15,972 nt of DNA from Acanthaster planci (lineage: Eukaryota; Echinodermata; Asteroidea; Valvatida; Acanthasteridae). Below the pieces are notes generated by a model, which was not told the origin of the DNA, did not search any database, and saw only the letters and a list, made by a program, of their open reading frames with translations. Numbering within the stretch: the stretch's first letter is position 1; each line of letters begins with the position of its first letter. Of the stretch, positions 1 through 11,600 are shown one piece after another. The position numbers and the translations under genes were made by a program. The stretch lies in contig NW_019091381.1 in the NCBI RefSeq assembly GCF_001949145.1, positions 1,856,801 through 1,872,772 of the forward strand, in the 5' to 3' direction.

Positions 1-608
1 AAGCCTAGTGATGTAGTCATAAGGCATCCGGCGATCAATTCAGCTCCATTTCCTCAACACAGTGACTCGCGCGTGATGAAATGTGATTGTGAAACACTAC
101 ACTGGGAGGGGGGATGTTGGTGAACTTTAAAGATGACACTGCCTAAATGTACAATTCTTGGACTCACAGAGACTAGAATGCTGTTTGTTGTATTTTGGAA
201 ATCGTCCAAAATGTCCCATAGAGAGGCTAACATGGTAAAGGGTCTAGCCTACTGTAGTGCAAGGACTTTGTTCTCACGACAAAATTAAGTTTAACCTTTG
301 CTCTTGAGGAGTGCAGTAACAATCTGCACCACTCTTCACACATCCATGAGCTGTAGACAACTTGCCATTATAACAGCATGACAGCAACGGCATGTTTACA
401 TTTTCAAATTTTGACCATTTTTCCTTAACCTATATTTCCCTTTTTTCCCCATGAACATTGACAGTCAACTGGAAGGTTTTCTGTGTCACTGAACTGCAAG
501 ACCAGTCCACCACGAACAGGAATCGACTCCTATCCAAATATCCAACTACCAACAACAGGAAATGCTCTTTAACACTGTCCAAGCAATAACAGGAAGATGA
601 CATTTATC

Positions 609-634
609 CTTCTATGCTACACTTCTATGCTACA
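609..634. repeat. Two exact 13-bp tandem copies
   Basis: CTTCTATGCTACA occurs twice back to back at 609-621 and 622-634. This is a minor slippage-type duplication in the flank, with no evident function. Confidence 0.9.
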
Positions 635-1486
635 TTTTCCTTGACACAAAACAACGTTGTGGAGCTCCTATGACACAAAATGCCAGATTGGCCGCAATCA
701 AAAATTCATCAAAGGCAGAGGTAGTTTGACACATTTCCTCCAACGCCTACACTAAACAGCTTACACAATAAATTAGTACAGGCAAATACACGAATGCAGA
801 AAATACCAAAACTGAAAACTGTAAATGACACTTAATAACTAGAGACTAAGAGAAACCATCTTGTCTCCCTACACTGACACAGTTTCCAAAAGTCTGGCAA
901 CCGATCACAAGAACATGAACAGCAAGTGGCAAAGGACAATGAAGGTGAAGTTACAATGAATCAAAAGGAAGTTCCTCATTTCCTTTGTTCATGGATACAC
1001 AAGCAATCTTCTGTGAACTGATTTCATTGAGAAACAAGACAAGTGGCCAGACAATGAAGTGAGCTGTGCCAAAATGCCCCCCCCCAAAGCCATCACAAGT
1101 GTCCTGTGTTTGTTCCATTTGATTTCCTGTGGAGTAATTTGCAATTTTACTTCTATCACTGATCCAATTTTTTCTTTGAAAATCTCCATCCTCTTGCAAT
1201 CTGCCCTCCCATGACACCACGGGTATGTGGCACAATAAGACCTTATCTTTTTATCCAAAAATTGCTAAGTCATGTGAGCTAATTATGCAGCTTATCAATA
1301 GTTTCTAAACACCTGCAGGACTCATTCAATTAAATATCCCCCCGCATAATTGAACCAAACAACAGTGACAGCTTCAAAACAATGGCCGACCACTGTCATG
1401 ACATGCAAGAAAACTAATGCGGAATTTCCTGGGTTAAAGCAGATTACGACCGGCCAGATAGTGCCAGGCCAACATCTGGATAACCA

Positions 1487-1959
1487 TCACACGTTAAAGG
1501 GGCATTTTTGTCTTTGCCACAAAGACTTTGATGTTGGTTTAGAATGAGACTGAATCAGCGGCTAGGGGATGGTTGTTTAAAATCAGACTGGAATCAAGGC
1601 TACTACATGTTCAACACACTTCTCAAATAGTGCACAGATATAAACTTTGATGAGATACCACACATAGATAATATTAAAGGCACTACTGCACTGATTTAGA
1701 GTAAGAGTGTGGTTGACAACTACAGTGGTATAGTCACACGTTAAAGGGGCATTTTTGTCTTTGCCACAAAGACTTTGATGTTGGTTTAGAATGAGACTGA
1801 ATCAGCGGCTAGGGGATGGTCGTTTAAAATCAGACTGGAATCAAGGCTACTAAATGTTCAACACACAGATGTAAACTTTGATGAGATACCACACATAGAT
1901 AATATTAAAGGCACTACTGCACTGATTTAGAGTAAGAGCGTAATTGACATCTACAGTGG
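1487..1959. repeat. Tandem direct duplication, about 247-bp unit, two copies
   Basis: Copy 1 starts at 1487 (TCACACGTTAAAGGGGC) and copy 2 at 1734, an offset of 247 bp. They stay nearly identical down to TACAGTGGT (copy 1 ending near 1729, copy 2 at 1959). Copy 2 lacks about 16 bp present in copy 1 around 1620-1636, where CAC occurs on both sides of the gap. A few substitutions separate them (for example GTGTGGTTGACAAC against GCGTAATTGACATC). No open frame runs through both copies, and it is most simply non-coding DNA. Confidence 0.93.
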
Positions 1960-3330
1960 TTCTAATGTGCGGGTATTCCTCGTTCAAAGATCAAAATGGA
2001 AAATTTACCATTCTTGCACTGCTCCTCTAAATAAGTCAGGTGAGAGTCCTGAATACTAATAATTTAAAGATGTTGAGTAGAACATTTTCCATTGCGGCAG
2101 GTTCATGCCCCTACAATATTCAGTTATGGATAGAACACTTCAGTGGCACATCTTTAACAACTGCCATTGAGCAATAGCTTGCAAAAGTGACATCTAGACA
2201 CAGTGGTACTCATTCACCAACAAGTGGTACAGATGCGTGTCCATTTCATACATATTGCATATAAAGTTGCTATGGTAACACATCCATGTCACAGCATTCC
2301 TCCTTTGTTTTCCGCCTGACTAGGCAGTTTCGGTTCATGATATTTCAGTTGAGGGCAGATGGAGTTCAGCTTCATAAAAATGAACCAATCTTGGAAATAT
2401 GAACAAATGAAACTTCAAATTTCCATGAAAATATGCTCACAGCAAGAAGAGCCATTTTATTTCATTCTTTCAAACCACTAGTCCACTCACTGCTGAAGTG
2501 ACATCGCTAGCAGTGCTTGAGTCAACTTTAGGGGCAATGAAATATCATATCAAAATGAAAAGCGAAAATCCATGGAAGGCTTTCGTCTCCCAAGTAAACT
2601 CTACTACCATGCTAGCAAACCACCTGATTGCCTGTGTCACACTGCAGCGATGAATTGAAGCTTAAGTAAAAGTCTGTGCTTCCGGTTTAGCGACTGAATC
2701 ATCGTCACTAATGCACTGCAGGGAAGTCCACATGGGTCTTAAAGTGACATTGCAAGTGATATTTCGGATGACTTGAGAGTGTATCTTGAGAGCACTGCTA
2801 TAGTGGTGAAAATTAAAGGGGTTCTAACATTACGGGATGAAAAGTTGACACGTTGCCTGAATGCAAGCACAGTAATATGCAAGTCTTTTTACAGTTGAAA
2901 CAAAAGAAATCCTTACCTTGGGTTATATATTCATTTCAATATCCGAGTACAATGATTGATTTTTGACACTCCGTCAAGAAATTTGCTATGCTCGTTTAAA
3001 AGTTACATGCACGAGTATTGACGCATGCAGGGCAGATAAAACTGAAGGCAGCTCTGACAAATATCGCCTGAAACAAAAAATTGTGGCCAGTAACACAATC
3101 AAATGAATGACAAAAGCAGGCTGCTGCACTGGATCGGTTTTGTTTTTCATCTGCTCTCAGGGGATGTTCCCAGCAACGTTAATGCCTGTCTCCCCTCCGG
3201 GCACAGACTTTGTTTGGAGAAGGGGACAAGGAAAACAGGTCTGGCTTGCAAGGGGGAGGGAGGGAAATAAAGACACTTAGGAGAAGTCCTCGTGAAGGAA
3301 GCTGCAAGAGATCAATTCAGGGCCCCAATG

Positions 3331-3387
3331 GGATTCGAACCTCAGGTTCTTGCCCCTCTCCGTTACCCTGAAGAAAGCAATAAGCTA
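3331..3387 (-). repeat. tRNA-derived SINE-like head (pol III A and B boxes)
   Basis: On the minus strand TAGCTTATTGC (3377-3387) resembles an A box. It is followed 46 bp later by GGTTCGAATCC (3331-3341), a perfect match to the B-box consensus, and the spacing is that of a tRNA gene. The sequence around the B box cannot form a proper T arm, and no acceptor stem pairs up, so it is not a working tRNA. A decayed tRNA-derived SINE is the likeliest reading. Ends and target-site duplication could not be defined. Confidence 0.45.
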
Positions 3388-5651
3388 TTGCGCTTAGAGC
3401 GCAGTAACAACATCAGCGATCTCTGAATGGGGTCAGAGCTGCCCTCGCTAAGACCTGGGTGTTTCCATGGTGCTTTAGATGCTATCTCTTCTCCACAAGG
3501 GATTTACTGCTGGATGGATTTCAGGTGCTAGAAATAAACAACAGGCTGTTTTCAAGCAAGCCTGATGCTAAAAATAATTAAATTGACCACAGTAAAACAG
3601 AGGAGGCCCAGATTTTTTGGGGTGCAAAATAAAATGAAATGCAGCTAAACCAACTCTTACAACCTGCAAGTACTACAGGTTCTTTGCCAGAACGTCTCCT
3701 TGTAGGGCTTCAGTGTAAACAAGCCTTTTTGCACGCTGTTCAGATTATCAAATTCGTCGTCATCTAAGCAATACTTTGTAGGCCAAGTACACACTTAGTC
3801 AGAGATGCACAGGCTTAAGCACCATGGAATGGCCAAGAAATGACATCACACAATTTTAACTGGATTAACAACTTTACAAATCATGCACAACAGAAAAACA
3901 AACAGAAAACAACAGTAGCATATACTGTCTTTAACATGAACAAAAAGGAAGCAAAATAAACCTATCAATGAAATCTGATTTCAATGGATTGAAGTAGGAG
4001 TAATTATGGCACATTTAAAGTCTGCTACATGTGCCAATCACTTTAAGAAAATTGCTTATATTGGTAAAACGTACCGTCTTCCGATGCTCAAAAGCTAAAA
4101 ACTATAGGTTTGTTACTGGAAATGCCATTGTGTATTATATGACAAATGAAATACAAAATTTACAGTGTAACATAATGATTACGGTGACATAGACGGTTTG
4201 AGGCCTGATGTTGACTCCAGTGGCAATGGTACAAGAATTTCCAATATGGGAAGGGGGGGGGGCTGTGAGACCATCAGGCATCAGCTATTAATAGGTACCG
4301 ATCCATTCAGTCCCGCCCCTTTGTGTTCTGACCACTGACCGACTTAGTACCAAGTTGCCAAGGTGAGCCTTCTTTGCAAGATCAAGTGTGACAAGTTTTT
4401 CTTTCAAAGTCATGCAGCTGATGGCAGAGTTTTTATCTTGACTGAGTCATTACTAAGTCACTCGCCATGGCAACGGCAACAGGAAAATCATAGCATATCT
4501 CACGGCAGAAGTAAACATCCCTCGATTTTTCCCGACTCCAGCATTTCTCGGGGATAAAGCAAGGGTGTAGAGCCTTCCTCAGCATGATACTGTGCTAAAA
4601 TAAGCTCAAGTTTTGAGCCTCCAGTAACTTTTGACACGGGGCATGTTCTCTCACTGTTTTACTTGGCTCAACATTAGAAGTTCTAGTACAAGAAATGTGG
4701 GCAAGACGTCTAGTCTTCCCTCAAGGTTATTTTGCGGCCAAGCAGCGCAGTTGTTAAATTGACTTCGCAGCGTTCCCGGACGGCCTGACATGTAGAGCCT
4801 GATGGCAACGAACGGGCAAAGGATTGTCAAAATGTGGGGGGCCAACCAAGAGACCATCAGGCCTCAGCCATCACTACATCGATGAATTAAGCCTCCCCAT
4901 CCCCTCCAAAAGTGGGGAAGGGGTGGCAATGGCCCCCTTGGCCGCCAGTTCCACCAGAAGTGTCTGATGGAGGAATTGAATATCAGGGAGGCCATTGACA
5001 GCTACTGAATTCCAATCACCTCCCTCACTTTCTGTGCATGGTCAATTGCACTTCTTCAAGCATGCTCCGCCAAGCAAAAGTTCAGCTGAGTTTATCCAAA
5101 CACATCTGTACATAAAGTACCCTTGCTGAACTCTGACCATAATTAGTGACTAAAACAGCATGCATGACGACTGTTAATTAACAGCTCAACAAAAATCCGG
5201 GTAAAAAGGAGCAATTAATTGACTCTTCAATTATAACAGGCAAGGTACACACTGCTTTTCTTTATATGCTAAATAAAAACGAAGTGTTGCTGTTTGCATG
5301 GCTTTTCCGAAACGGCATTAAATTGGAACCAAACTTTCAGACTGAAAAACTAGTTTCTGACGGTTCACAGAAAAATCTCAGAAGTGTTGATTTACAAGTA
5401 CTTTTGTCTCTATCAAAAACTACAGCTGCAGGGCATACCCTGCCCCGATAAATTTGCCAACTTCGAAACGTGAGAATAAAAGGAAGCGAATGTTTTGGGT
5501 GACTCAGCTGGATTTGAAGGGCACCGGTGTTTAGACTCTGTCGCTCAGTGAGTGTTGAGTACAGTGTCGATGATCTGAAATCGTGATTGGTTCTGGGTGA
5601 GTCATGTTGCATCACGGGATGATTTGGGGAAAGGTCAGGCCAGGAGAGACT

Positions 5652-5688
5652 TCAGCGATACTGAGTGAACGACGAGGTACCACCAAAC
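5652..5688 (-). CDS. NUP214: NUP214 exon K: terminal coding exon, ends in stop
   Basis: The acceptor has a long pyrimidine-rich tract (5691-5725 on the complement) ending TTGCTCAG|G. The exon completes a Gly codon, encodes FGGTSSFTQYR and stops at TGA (5652-5654). A final GFGG followed by a very short tail is how vertebrate NUP214 ends (GFGGWRS), and this is the only acceptor found nearby that keeps the frame and the GFGG. The tail after GFGG differs and is five residues longer than the vertebrate one. The 3' UTR continues leftwards for an unknown length. Confidence 0.85.
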
Positions 5689-8600
5689 CTGAGCAACAAG
5701 GGACAGCAAGACGAAGGAAACAAAGAGTTAGAAAACTAACGCCAGGAAATGCACCATTACATCAGTAACATACTGCACCTGTCAAACTCCCCCCCCCCCC
5801 ACATACAAATGGTTCATCCCTTTAAAGACGAATAGCCTAAACACAGTGTTACTCACAGCACTATACAACTAGCCAGGAAATCCACGAGCGATAAACCTTT
5901 GGAGCAGCATTTCTTCCGACTTTATAACTTACCCACTCGACCCACTGCTGCCTTGTCCACCACTGCCAAAACCTGAAGGAATATAAAAACAACTTTATTT
6001 TACTCTTTCCAGTGGTTTTCAACTATCTTTGCAAGACTCTACCTCAATGACCAGCCCCACTGCGATTAGAAACTGGAGAAGGCGTTAAACTTTTCTAAGT
6101 CAAAACTGCCATTCAGGCTAACTTTAGACACATTACATCAACACTCCACCCCAAAATCAGTTGTGCAGTGATTTGGGTATATTTTAAATGTATTTTCCTG
6201 AACAAAAACGAAACATTTTTCAAATGCTGAAGTTACAATATTCACATGTTCAGAACACTGCCTTCTGTAACATTGGTACAGATGTAGAAAAATGGAGGAA
6301 TGCTATCTGATTAACTCGATTGATCATTTTCAAGAACCGGGAAGACAATCTTCTTGGACGTCTAAAAATAAACCACAGATAAATTGCCCTCCTTACGACT
6401 AATGCATAATGATCACAGAAATGACAGGCTTGCTTAAAAAGAGACCAGACTTCCGACTGAAATTCAGAAATTCAGTCATGCTCAACGTGCTCAGATTTCA
6501 CCAGCGGAGAGAAAATTTAAGGCAAGCCATTTGGCAATTTTAAATTACATGAGGGGGCTGTGGTCGTTACTGGCTCGCTCCTATGGAAAGGTGACACCGT
6601 GGCACACGACAATATCATCACTTAACAAATCAGCTATACAGGTGCTAAAAATACACACAGGTACTGTCCATAGTGATTTAGCATAGCAGGCTCTATTGTT
6701 GTCCCGTCTTTTTTTGGGGGGGGAAGGGGTGGAGGGAATAACAATCATTCAGCTTCAGGTCTGCCTGACAGGATGCAAAACAATACCACATTGCTCCCTG
6801 TGGTGGCAAGACTGTTTTTGAAGAAGGATGTGGACGGACATTTTTGGAATCTGTAACACAGTAACCAAAATGACAGAGGCTTTTATCTTTGTGCACTGAT
6901 TAGAGAGGTTTGCTACTTGTGTGTATCCTGTTGAAGCCTGCAACTCCCCCTCAGATATCCTTCCCAAAAATGTTGTCAAGTTATAAACTGATGAAAATTT
7001 TATTTTGGAAGAGCACATAGGCACTACAAAAGGTATCTATGTGACAAACCATGTTCCACAAAGGCCATCAATTAAAGTGCCAAAATACCGTACATGCCAT
7101 TTTACAGTTCTATTTAAGGTAACAACGCTGCAAATATTCTACAAAGGCAACCTATCGGGCAATTTTTCATCAACACCCATCTGTGTGATATAAACAGAGA
7201 TATCAAGTGATGATTGTAAATAGCTGTACATAATTCCCTATTTCAGGCAATCATAATTAAAAGGTGGCCAAAATTGGACTGGTGGCCTAAATGGACAGGT
7301 GGATTAACTGGACAGGTAAAATGGACAGGTGGATTGAATGGACAGGTAAAATCGGCACTGAACTTTGCCGCTTCATGTACGAGGCATCCATTACATGAAT
7401 CGTGTCAGTTTTTCTCATATACACAAACAGCGATGTCCCTGTGGATTTCCAGAGAGCAAGCCAGTGTGTCTGAGAGCTGAGAAAATAATTATCTGCAGTC
7501 CCCCCCCCAGCTGCCAAGGGAAACCCAGTTTTGATGACATGACACCATGGACTGTCAAAGTTATCATCGATGAACATGTCATGGGAAATGGCATCCTACT
7601 GCTCATGTTACATTATGAGAGGTGTGAATTTCTTTTTTTTTTTGAGGTACAGACATGAATCAAACACAACTTTGCTCAAGACAGATATTAAATTTGCAAA
7701 TCTGTTGACAGTCTGCCTTTTCAATAAAGAGAAGGTGTCATCCACCCAAGTCTGCTCTGTTGGAGCGCTCAAATTTCACCACAGCCACCGCGGCCGTGGC
7801 GCTCGGTGCCCTTACAATTGGCTGTGGTGCCCTGAAAATTTCCACTTTGTCCACGGCCAAAGCTAGCCGTGTGCCCCATTCTTCCTGGCAGTGGTGCCCC
7901 TTGACAAAATGCCCTACATTTCTTGTAAGTTTCTGGCTTCATATTCACGTGAATGTACACGTATTTTGTGTCACAGTCTACCGGTACACGATCATTTTCA
8001 TGCCACATAAGTGCACAGCCAGGCCAGCCGGGCTGGCTGACCCAGCTTGCTGCAGCGCCGTACTGTGCAATGAGGCTTGCCTGCACTATGATTGGGCTTT
8101 GATTTGCAACACATAAAGGGAGGTATATTTCGTTCTGCCACCCAACATTCAGTTGACGATTACCGGCTGCAGACACGTGCCAGGGCATGGGGCCAGCCAG
8201 CCCAACCTGGCATAATGTGTAGCAACAAAGCTAGTGCACGCATACATAGGTTTAGGCGGTGTCCGAAACGGGACGCCACAGCCAGGCTTCGACCAGAGGG
8301 TCAAGGCCACTTGGCCTTGAATGCTCCCAAAAACCAAATGGCATCAAGGCCAACTGAAAAGGCACCAAGGCCACTTTGATATTTTTACTTATCATGCTTG
8401 TTGATGACTTTAAAAGACTTTCCTTCAAATTTCAACACGGTGTTTAACTTTCAACCTGAAAATTTTCATTGTATCTGTTCACATATTGAGCAGTCTGCTT
8501 GAATTGTAAAAATAAAACTAAATAATACTGTCCTAACTTTTAATTGACCATTTGGTGTTGTGTTTTATTACTTTTCATGATGCCATAAAGGCAACACTAT

Positions 8601-11600
8601 ATTTCAAAGTCAATGTAATTACTCACAAAGAATGTAATTCAGGCAAGTCGTTCACTGGGTCACAAACATTTACCCAATAGAAGCCCGCTGTCATGCCCAG
8701 CGCCCGCGTGAATACCAGTAAAATAGCGAGGAAAAAAATAGACGGGGTCATACTCCCGTCCGCAATCCCCCCAAAATAGTAACTCGGTCTCAATATGTGC
8801 AATATACAAAATTCAATCGGTGCAGAATGTGTAATTCTGTGCCGTGACTTGTAACCAGTCTATGTATAAAAGTAGTCTGGTGCAACGTTTTTAGAGTCAG
8901 ACAACTCAACTACATTGGTATGGTTGCCATACCATGTTGTCTACAGGGTAATGCAAAACCAGTCCGTGAAAAAAAAATAGTGCTCGGTGGGGCTGGCCGG
9001 CCATTGACAGAAATGCTAGCGCTAAATGGTAACTTGACAGTTGAATAAAACTTTAAATACGTGAAGGCCTACTGATCATTGAAGAGGGGCACATCAGCCA
9101 AGAAGCCGAAAGGTACGCGCTATTTTTAAAGGGCATCACAGCCATTCACTGGGGCATCGCAGCAGTGGCCACTGGTGGCTGCTGAAAAGATTGAAGCCTG
9201 ACCACAGCTACGATTAGGTCTTTGTCCCCCTAGTTTCAGATCGTATATGCATGCACGCAGCATAATTGATTATTCTGTGACGTAATGGGTTGGTTAACTT
9301 TATAGCGTGGGGGTGTGGTTGGTATAATGCTCCCGCTTTGCAGTCAGAAAGATGCGTCAAAATTGAAACAAAACATGTTCTCTTTGTTTAATCTATGGTT
9401 CAATTTTTTGCTAAATTAAGGAATTCTTTGTCAGAAAATAGCTTATAAAGTCTTTAAATACAATGGCTCAAGCACACAAAACATTATTTTTTTCCCAGTT
9501 TCTAAACTTATTTTGCAGAATATTTTACACCTTGGCCTCAGTGTCTCTCCTTTGTAGAAATAAACCATACGTCTCCGATCCCCGAATCCCTGACAGGAAG
9601 TGGTTAAAGCAAGGGTCGTATAAATTTGACAGCTTTGCTATGTGAATAGTGACCCTCAACGGGCCATGTTATATGACACCAGTATGTCCTTGTATCCAAT
9701 CACACTTCCTCATTCCCTCTGTGACATCATCATCTAAACTTTTCACTGTTCCCAACATTTTGTCAGCGAGGTTTAAATTTCTTACTGACGTTACAAAGAC
9801 GGGCTGTGCAAATTCAAAGTAACACCGAGCATGTCAGAAACATTTACAAAACACGATTGCACACATAAATTTGGAAAAGTTGAGTACCAAAAGTTGAGAC
9901 AAATGAAATGCAAATATGGAATCCGACTGATTTACCCCTAAAAGAGCCAGTTATTTTATGGGCCACCTAGAAGCTGTTCTCCCACCCCCTTTCCTCAGAA
10001 TTTGGCTGTCCCTTGTCTAATCTTTTTTAAAACTTAACGTGTTTGTAAAGACACTCATTATCAGTAATGTCACACACCTATGGCTTCTTCAACCACGATA
10101 TTGCAGGTAAATGAAGATGAAATGAAAGTTATGGGAAGTGTGTAAAGTTTAAACTGAAATTTCTTTGAAATTTTTGAGCAAACTATCTCCTTACCACCAA
10201 ATCCAGACTGACTTGATCCACCTCCAAACCCACTAAAACCACCCTGCTGCTGTGGCTTGGAGCTGGACAGAGATCCAAAAGTCGGCGTCTCTTGCGAGGC
10301 AAAGCTGTTTTGAGTGCAAGGAGTGGAATAGTCAATCAACAGGGCTTGTCAGCCGGACCAGACTGTACTTTGCTGTCTACCTGCACCATGGCCTTCCACA
10401 CTGTACAAGCTTAATATTGCCGTCAATCAGAACGGGCAGTGACAAAACGGGCAGTGACGAAATCTGGACATAAACAAGATAGCAATGACCCAAACTGTGC
10501 TCTTACGTTTACTATTAAAACAGTCCGTGCATTAACAGAATAGCTGATACACTGCATCGCTGTGGAGTAAAAAATAGTTTTCAGAGTAGATATCCAGTTG
10601 CACCCAACGCTGGCAAAAATATCCAGACATGGCCGAGGAAATCCCCCACTGAGTCGATCCACTCCCAGCGAGAACAAGAGTAGACGTGTTTTTACACAGT
10701 GACAGTCCTTTGGTGGGAACTCACTGTCGGTACGTGCTGTTTGTTTCGGGTTTGTGCACCGGGTGCGCGTACGCGCATTGTTGAAAAACTTCAGACCAGC
10801 CTGTCTTTTTTGCCAATGAGGGAGCCCTTCATGGGAGGGGGGGCAGGACTCCTAAACAGAACAGCTTACCCACTGAAACCCCCGGTTGTCTGGGAACCGC
10901 TGGCTCCGAAGGCAGATGGCTGCCCGAAGGGACTTGTTGCAGCCACCCCTGACGATCCAAATGCCGAACCACCGAACGATGGTGTGCTGCCAAATGCTGG
11001 AGAGCTGCCAAAGGTTGGAGGACTTCCAAAACCACCAGCAGGTGCAGGTGCTGAAGTCAAATATTTTTATCAGGTCAAAATCATAAAACAGGAATGATAA
11101 TTTCGCAAGGACGTGTTTCAAAAGCTGACAAAACAACTCACCACTTGGTTGCTGGCTAAACCCTCCAAAGCCAGACTTGGCCACGCTCCCTTCTGGACTA
11201 CTGAAGCTTCCTCCAAAAACTGCAACAATCACAACGAAGCATGAACCAGACATTAGAGCGAATGGAATGTTGCGAACGTCTGTGACTGTCTGTGACTGTT
11301 AAGACTGGATGAAGGCTAGTTACAGCATTACAGATTTCAAAGGACATGAGACACAACACAGACACTGCTGACTTGAGTGAAGACTACAATAAAGTATGAA
11401 AATCGCACACAAGAGACTACAGTTACTAAGACATACCAGGGCCTGTGGTGCTTGAAGCATTGCCAAAGGTTGTGGCACCTTGATTCCCAAAGAGACTGGA
11501 AGAACCTGAGTGTACAATGACACAAGATGAAAGAGGCAATAATCAATACCTTTATTAAAAAATTAACTTCTAAGTTCCTGCAGCGTTAAAGAAGTAAACT

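Larger units (their letters stand above)
1..5651. other. 3' UTR and downstream flank of NUP214; no further gene recognised
   Basis: After the stop at 5652 the minus strand becomes AT-rich and has only short open frames without recognisable protein features. I could not place the poly(A) site. The closest candidate on the minus strand is a variant TATAAA (plus-strand 5261-5266); the closest canonical AATAAA I saw is far away, near 2456. Contents include a 13-bp tandem repeat (609-634), a C run (about 1078-1085), a 247-bp tandem duplication (1487-1959), a tRNA-like SINE head (about 3331-3387), a G run (about 4252-4262), and a C run (about 5788-5798) in the exon J-K intron just beyond this stretch. 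Start and end of the untranslated exon within this stretch are unknown. Confidence 0.6.
5973..10194 (-). other. NUP214: NUP214 intron I-J, 4.2 kb
   Basis: This intron is flanked by GTAAGG (donor, at 10194) and TTCCTTCAG (acceptor, at 5973). It is far longer than the other introns, most of which are under 600 bp. It contains short tandem copies (7291-7350, 8340-8381), a GC-richer patch (about 7770-8350), a 20-bp near-perfect palindrome (8301-8320), a TATA-like box with a hairpin (8865-8934), and homopolymer runs near 6711-6723, 7501-7508 and 7632-7641. No further FG-coding exon was seen. Insertion of mobile DNA could explain its size, but no element ends could be identified. Confidence 0.8.

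Noticed and set aside
951-1258. 94- and 89-codon overlapping minus-strand open frames, one with a GFGGG word
   Set aside because: They are in an AT-rich flank with no splice sites in phase and no recognisable domain. The GFGGG comes from a run of C on the plus strand.
3325-3400. A functional tRNA gene
   Set aside because: The B box is good, but neither the T stem nor the acceptor stem can form.
4199-4866. 12-bp inverted copies (TGAGGCCTGATG and its complement) 650 bp apart, as ends of a small transposon
   Set aside because: No target-site duplication flanks them, no other terminal similarity extends beyond 12 bp, and a further partial copy lies inside near 4272. Chance or an old dispersed word is as likely.
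4889-4963. A Gly-rich minus-strand segment (GGTGGQGG ... FGGDGEA then stop) as the last NUP214 exon
   Set aside because: It has a fair acceptor (CCTCCATCAG) but needs phase 1, while exon J leaves phase 2. Joined correctly it gives a Trp-rich non-FG tail. The exon at 5652-5688 keeps the frame and the expected GFGG ending with a better acceptor.
1078-7510. Poly-C and poly-G runs (about 1078, 4252, 5788, 6711, 7501) as functional G-quadruplexes
   Set aside because: Single uninterrupted runs rather than four spaced G tracts. They are also common places for sequencing and assembly length errors.
7569-8379. Plus-strand 98-, 118- and 95-codon frames as an intronic host gene
   Set aside because: No domain recognised, frames overlap on both strands, and the base composition alone can explain the lack of stops.
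10699-11097. Long proline-rich open frame on the plus strand opposite exon H
   Set aside because: It is the antisense of the FG repeats. Its Pro/Leu/Lys-rich repeats mirror the Gly/Phe/Ser codons of the real exon.
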